Part shown: piece after piece, positions 16,491 through 19,316 of the stretch
How the letters are laid out: every line of letters begins with the position of its first letter
How positions within the stretch are numbered: the first letter of the stretch is position 1
Source: JASFYU01 sp045046905
Lineage (GTDB): Bacteria > Bacteroidota > Bacteroidia > Flavobacteriales > Flavobacteriaceae
Reading direction: 5' to 3'
Assembly: GCA_045046905.1 (NCBI GenBank)
Contig: JASFYU010000054.1
Location: 1 to 19,316, forward strand
DNA length: 19,316 nt
Made by a program: the position numbers and the translations under genes
Notes under the pieces: model-generated
Seen by the model: only the letters and a program-made list of their open reading frames with translations
Told to the model about the DNA's origin: nothing
Database searches by the model: none

Positions 16491-16531
16491 GGGTCGCTGA
16501 GCTTGTCGAAGTGTCGACCTAGTGAGACTTC
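16491..16531. repeat. Palindromic GAGCTTGTCGAAG-type dispersed repeat at the locus boundary
   Basis: GGTCG-CTGAGCTTGTCGAAGTGT-CGACC (stem arms 16492-16496 and 16515-16519) overlaps a second imperfect inverted repeat, GAAGTGTC/GAGACTTC (16508-16515 and 16524-16531). From memory, very similar CTTCGACAAGCTCAG sequences recur between genes in many bacterial genomes. It lies in the 280-bp spacer between the housekeeping operon and the accessory locus. No protein frame in this spacer looks real. Confidence 0.55.
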
Positions 16532-16602
16532 AAAAAATAATGAAACGGTATATTTTGAAGTAGTTTCAAGGTGTAATAACCTATCTATTGCATAAAGAGG
16601 GT

Positions 16603-17139
16603 TTAAAAACCTTCTTTCGAACCTTCATAATTGTAGACCAAAGTAATTGCTTTTTGTATCATTAAATTATTAGGGTAGACCAAAAGCTCACCGTTCTCTT
16701 TTCTTAAATTTACATGAAAGGCCTTGATGTCCTCAATAAGATAAGAGCCTTCAGCTTCAATATCCTTGTCCGAAATCCTTATCCTATCACCAATTTTAAA
16801 AGGAAAGGAAAAGAACAGTATAACTCCTGCGGTCACATTACTTAAAATAGACCAACTTGCAAAAAGGGCTATGCCGATTACTGTAAAGACAGAGGAGAAG
16901 AGAAGCCCTAGGTCTTTAAAGTTTATGCTCCAAATGAAAGCAAAGGCACCAATACCCAAAAAGGTCATCAATATCGATAGGTATTTGGTGACCAAAAGCG
17001 TTCGTGCTTCTGCTAGATTACTGATTTTACCTATTCTGCGGACAGTTTTGGCAATGATAAACTTTAGAGCCAGTAGTACAGTAAATACAATGACAGTGGC
17101 AAACAATTCATTTTGATGGTCGGTGATAAAAGTCTCCAT
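16603..17139 (-). CDS. Short MscS-like mechanosensitive channel protein
   Basis: A 178-aa inner-membrane protein. Hydrophobic helices occur at about 12-34, 50-69 and 75-110. The last has the Ala/Ser/Gly-rich pore-helix pattern (IGIALFASWSILSNVTAGVI), followed by the FKIGDRIRI motif that begins the MscS beta domain. Pressure relief during osmotic downshock is the family role. E. coli MscS has 286 residues; this protein stops at the end of the beta domain (VYPNNLMIQKAI) and lacks the C-terminal alpha/beta cage, apparently as a natural short form because no remnant is seen downstream. It is the last gene of the operon and starts 4 bp after the lipoprotein gene stop codon. Confidence 0.85.
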   Translation of the reverse strand: METFITDHQNELFATVIVFTVLLALKFIIAKTVRRIGKISNLAEARTLLVTKYLSILMTFLGIGAFAFIWSINFKDLGLLFSSVFTVIGIALFASWSILSNVTAGVILFFSFPFKIGDRIRISDKDIEAEGSYLIEDIKAFHVNLRKENGELLVYPNNLMIQKAITLVYNYEGSKEGF

Positions 17140-17143
17140 GCGG

Positions 17144-18100
17144 TTATAACCCTAAACTGTCACGTAAAGACAGGTTGTTATTTCCATTTTGCTGCCAATA
17201 TGGTGTTTTTAAGGTCGCAATCTTTGAGGCTTTTGAAACAAGAATTTTGGCCTTGTCGCCAAAGCCACTTTTGAAGCTTTCCGTCCAACTTTCTATAGTA
17301 TGGGGAAAAGCTGTGGTAAAACTGATGGTAAGAGATCGTTCGAGCTCTGGGTAGTTGATTTCATAAGTACTCAAAACGCCGTCATTAGTCAAACGTAAAC
17401 TTGCATTATATGCTTTTAAACCTTTGTGAGACAATCGTATATATTCAAAAGAAGGTATGACCTTAAAATCTCCTATAGGAAGCTCTTCTGGTCGTATTCG
17501 TATCTTGTTCCACAGCTCGTTTTCCAATATTGTTTTATTCAATTGTAGGTTTTGGTCCGCCTCTGATTCGAAATAGGAATGTGACATAATCTCATATTCC
17601 TTGCGATTGTTCAACTGCGCATATACATGTCCGCACCATTCCTGAGAAGAAAAAGATACTTTTAGCGCGTGTTGGTCATCATGAACAGGATAAAAAGTAC
17701 TGGTCATAATTGAATAGGGGTAAATGCCCGTCAAATACTTTTTGGTGCTGTTTAGTTTTAAAACGGGAATATTGGTTGAATTGTTTTGGTCGGCCTTTAC
17801 CTGCTTATCTCCTAAAAATGGTTCAGTAACGTAGATGAGTACGGCATGCCCTTCTCTGATTTCTCCGTAGCGAGCTTGTTCAAGCTTATACGAAGTTATT
17901 TCAGCATTTCCGGCGTACCAATACTTTTTAAAATCGGCAGGCAGCTTTTTTTTGAGTGATTTTTCGACTACGCTATTACCCTCATTGTTTAAGGCGATAT
18001 CAGTATTCAGGGTTTTTACTTTTTCTTTGCACGAGACCATAAAAAAAGTGCTTAAGAGTACTGTAAAAAGTATGACTTCAGTGCGGACGTATCTTTTCAT
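17144..18100 (-). CDS. Lipoprotein of unknown function in the kdsC-maf operon
   Basis: I start it at MKRYVRTEV (18100), not at the upstream in-frame ATG at 18127. From here the signal peptide is compact, with lipobox MVSC and Cys24 as the lipid site. The 318-residue product has the segments PADFKKYWYAGNAEITSYKLEQ, split around an opening Trp/Tyr-rich core, EGHAVLIYVTEPF, and FSSQEWCGHVYAQLN. I do not recognise a named domain or catalytic motif. Similar proteins occur beside maf in other flavobacteria and are, as I recall, sometimes mislabelled 'septum formation inhibitor Maf' because of that neighbour; the sequence has no Maf motif. It lies 31 bp after maf and 4 bp before the mscS-like gene, which makes one operon likely. 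A periplasmic or envelope role is all that can be inferred. Confidence 0.8.
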   Translation of the reverse strand: MKRYVRTEVILFTVLLSTFFMVSCKEKVKTLNTDIALNNEGNSVVEKSLKKKLPADFKKYWYAGNAEITSYKLEQARYGEIREGHAVLIYVTEPFLGDKQVKADQNNSTNIPVLKLNSTKKYLTGIYPYSIMTSTFYPVHDDQHALKVSFSSQEWCGHVYAQLNNRKEYEIMSHSYFESEADQNLQLNKTILENELWNKIRIRPEELPIGDFKVIPSFEYIRLSHKGLKAYNASLRLTNDGVLSTYEINYPELERSLTISFTTAFPHTIESWTESFKSGFGDKAKILVSKASKIATLKTPYWQQNGNNNLSLRDSLGL

Positions 18101-18131
18101 GGTCTTTGTTTTTAACAAAATTACCAAAAAA

Positions 18132-18722
18132 TCATAAGCCTACCATACGCATTAACGTTTTGTATACTAAATGGGTCGGTAAGCCGACCACATTGCTATA
18201 TGAGCCCTGGATCTCTTCGATACCGATTAAGCCGATCCATTCTTGAATACCATAGGCTCCGGCTTTATCAAAAGGTTTGTAGGTATTTACGTAAAACCAA
18301 ATTTCATCGTTTGTTAGCGCTTTGAATTTGACCTTGGTAGCATGATGTATAACTTTTTGGGTGTCTAAAGTGGTAAAGCATACCGATGTAATGACCTCAT
18401 GCCAATCATTCGATAGTGTCTTGAGCATTTTATAAGCTTCTTCAGCCTTGTTGGCTTTTGCCAATGACTTTTTATTGTGCCATACCACGGTGTCCGAGGT
18501 AATCAAAATCTCATTGGTATTTAGTTCGCCATCAAAGGCACTTGCCTTTAATTTCGCTAGATGATCACATATTTGACTTCCTTGCAGCTCTTGGGGGTAG
18601 GTTTCTTCGACTGGTTTTAAGCGTATTTCAAAATCAATGCCTAGTTCTTTAAAGAATTGTTGCCTTCTCGGCGAACCTGATGCCAGAATAATTTTGTACT
18701 GTTTTGGTATATTTTGAAGCAT
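18132..18722 (-). CDS. maf: Maf-family nucleoside triphosphate pyrophosphatase (dTTP/UTP type)
   Basis: A cytoplasmic house-cleaning enzyme that hydrolyses non-canonical or surplus nucleoside triphosphates to monophosphates plus pyrophosphate. I use the ATG at 18722 (MLQNIPKQY), which leaves a 7-bp gap after the preceding gene; the longer frame to 18749 would overlap that gene by 20 bp and adds a leader not usual for the family. Key motifs are ASGSPRRQQFF near the N-terminus (the Maf signature), TSDTVVW in the middle, and DKAGAYGIQEW further on. The DKAGAYGIQ form matches the YhdE-like group, which prefers dTTP and UTP, and not the YceF m7GTP group. About 196 residues is normal. It sits between kdsC and a lipoprotein gene in a compact operon. 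Confidence 0.93.
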   Translation of the reverse strand: MLQNIPKQYKIILASGSPRRQQFFKELGIDFEIRLKPVEETYPQELQGSQICDHLAKLKASAFDGELNTNEILITSDTVVWHNKKSLAKANKAEEAYKMLKTLSNDWHEVITSVCFTTLDTQKVIHHATKVKFKALTNDEIWFYVNTYKPFDKAGAYGIQEWIGLIGIEEIQGSYSNVVGLPTHLVYKTLMRMVGL

Positions 18723-18729
18723 AGGTTCC

Positions 18730-19257
18730 TCAGGCATTTTTGGCATCAAAATCAGTATTCCAATCGCCGCGGACTTTCATGACCTGTTCGATAACATCGC
18801 GTACACATTGATTACCGCCTATACGATGCGAAATATAATTGCAGATTTCCTTCACCTCTGGTACGGCATCTTGAGGGCAGGTAGCCAGTGCTACCAATTT
18901 CATCGGAGGTATATCGGGTAGGTCATCGCCCATATAGAGTACATTTTCGGGTTTAATATCATAAATATCCAAATACGCTCTCAAGGGTTCTTCTTTGTGA
19001 TGTGCCTCAAAATAGATGTCGGTTACACCCAATCCGCGCAAGCGATCTCTAACACCTTCATTGCTGCCACCCGAAATAATACAGACCTTGTACCCCTTCA
19101 GTATAGCCGTTTTGAGTGCGTAACCGTCTTTGACGTTCATTTTTCGCAACAGTTCGCCCTCTGTAGTAATCAATACGGTGCCATCGGTAAAAACACCGTC
19201 AACATCAAAAACAAAGGTTGTTATGTTTTTTAAATATTCTTTATAGCTTTTTTTCAT
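18730..19257 (-). CDS. kdsC: KdsC-type HAD phosphatase (Kdo 8-phosphate phosphatase)
   Basis: A cytoplasmic Mg-dependent phosphatase that removes phosphate from 3-deoxy-D-manno-octulosonate 8-phosphate in lipopolysaccharide core synthesis. The 175 residues have the short, capless HAD layout of this family, which works as a tetramer. Motif I is FDVDGVFTDG, with nucleophile Asp18 and general acid Asp20. Motif II is IISGGSNEGV (Ser62), Lys88 fits motif III, and motif IV is MGDDLPD (Asp111/Asp112). The C-terminal RIGGNQCVRDVIEQ with its Gly-Gly loop is also typical. The start codon lies inside the 3' end of the preceding gene (17-bp overlap), which suggests translational coupling. Some close relatives act on other sugar-acid phosphates, so the exact substrate is by family. 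Confidence 0.93.
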   Translation of the reverse strand: MKKSYKEYLKNITTFVFDVDGVFTDGTVLITTEGELLRKMNVKDGYALKTAILKGYKVCIISGGSNEGVRDRLRGLGVTDIYFEAHHKEEPLRAYLDIYDIKPENVLYMGDDLPDIPPMKLVALATCPQDAVPEVKEICNYISHRIGGNQCVRDVIEQVMKVRGDWNTDFDAKNA

Positions 19258-19316
19258 AAGTATTTTGGATTGATTCAGTCAATAAGGCATACATTTTCTT
19301 ATGTTTTTCTTTTTTT
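19241..19316 (-). CDS. C-terminal end of a DUF2520-like (Rossmann-fold) protein, partial
   Basis: The window cuts this gene. One minus-strand frame stays open from the right edge to a TAA at 19241-19243 and ends in MYALLTESIQNTYEKKL. It overlaps the kdsC start codon by 17 bp. A C-terminus of the type LLTESI..TY..KL preceding kdsC is what I recall for the 'Rossmann-like and DUF2520 domain' protein in flavobacteria. With only about 24 codons visible the family assignment is tentative; that it is a real gene end is supported by the open frame and the operon-style overlap. Confidence 0.55.
   Translation of the reverse strand, partial: KKEKHKKMYALLTESIQNTYEKKL

Overview
The window looks like a piece of a chromosome from a marine-type Flavobacteriaceae bacterium (Bacteroidota). 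The signs are a SusC/SusD outer-membrane uptake pair, lipoproteins with Bacteroidota-style lipoboxes, very AT-rich leaders without clear Shine-Dalgarno sites, a formylglycine-type sulfatase, and a large FG-GAP/ASPIC lipoprotein. The genus cannot be fixed from sequence alone. Every convincing gene lies on the minus strand, so transcription runs from the right edge to the left.

Right part (about 16.6-19.3 kb): a tightly packed housekeeping operon. In transcription order it holds the last codons of a gene that resembles the Rossmann/DUF2520 family, a KdsC-type HAD phosphatase (Kdo-8-phosphate phosphatase of LPS synthesis), a Maf nucleotide pyrophosphatase, an unassigned lipoprotein, and a short MscS-like channel protein. 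Gaps are a few bases, and the first two genes overlap. A 280-bp spacer with a palindromic dispersed repeat separates this operon from the accessory locus.

Middle and left (1-16.3 kb): a polysaccharide-utilisation-like locus. In transcription order it holds a secreted PIG-L/LmbE deacetylase with a long C-terminal extension, a previously unlisted 33-codon membrane microprotein, a sodium:solute symporter (SSS), a LacI-type regulator, SusC, SusD, a lipoprotein with two sets of seven FG-GAP/VCBS motifs around an ASPIC/UnbV domain, and an S1-type sulfatase. The model I infer is as follows. SusCD imports a sulfated, probably N-acetylated glycan or glycoconjugate. The sulfatase and the deacetylase trim it in the periplasm. 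The SSS carrier takes the small product across the inner membrane. The LacI protein senses a product and controls susC, probably through a 20-bp palindrome about 0.3 kb upstream of susC. No glycoside hydrolase or polysaccharide lyase is present in the window.

The most interesting non-obvious elements are: (1) the microprotein gene that exactly fills the gap between the deacetylase and the symporter; (2) four related palindromic repeats in one orientation that bracket the LacI gene; (3) the operator-like palindrome; (4) a perfect 9-bp hairpin between susC and susD and an intrinsic terminator after susD; (5) the 7+7 propeller-motif arrangement in the FG-GAP protein.
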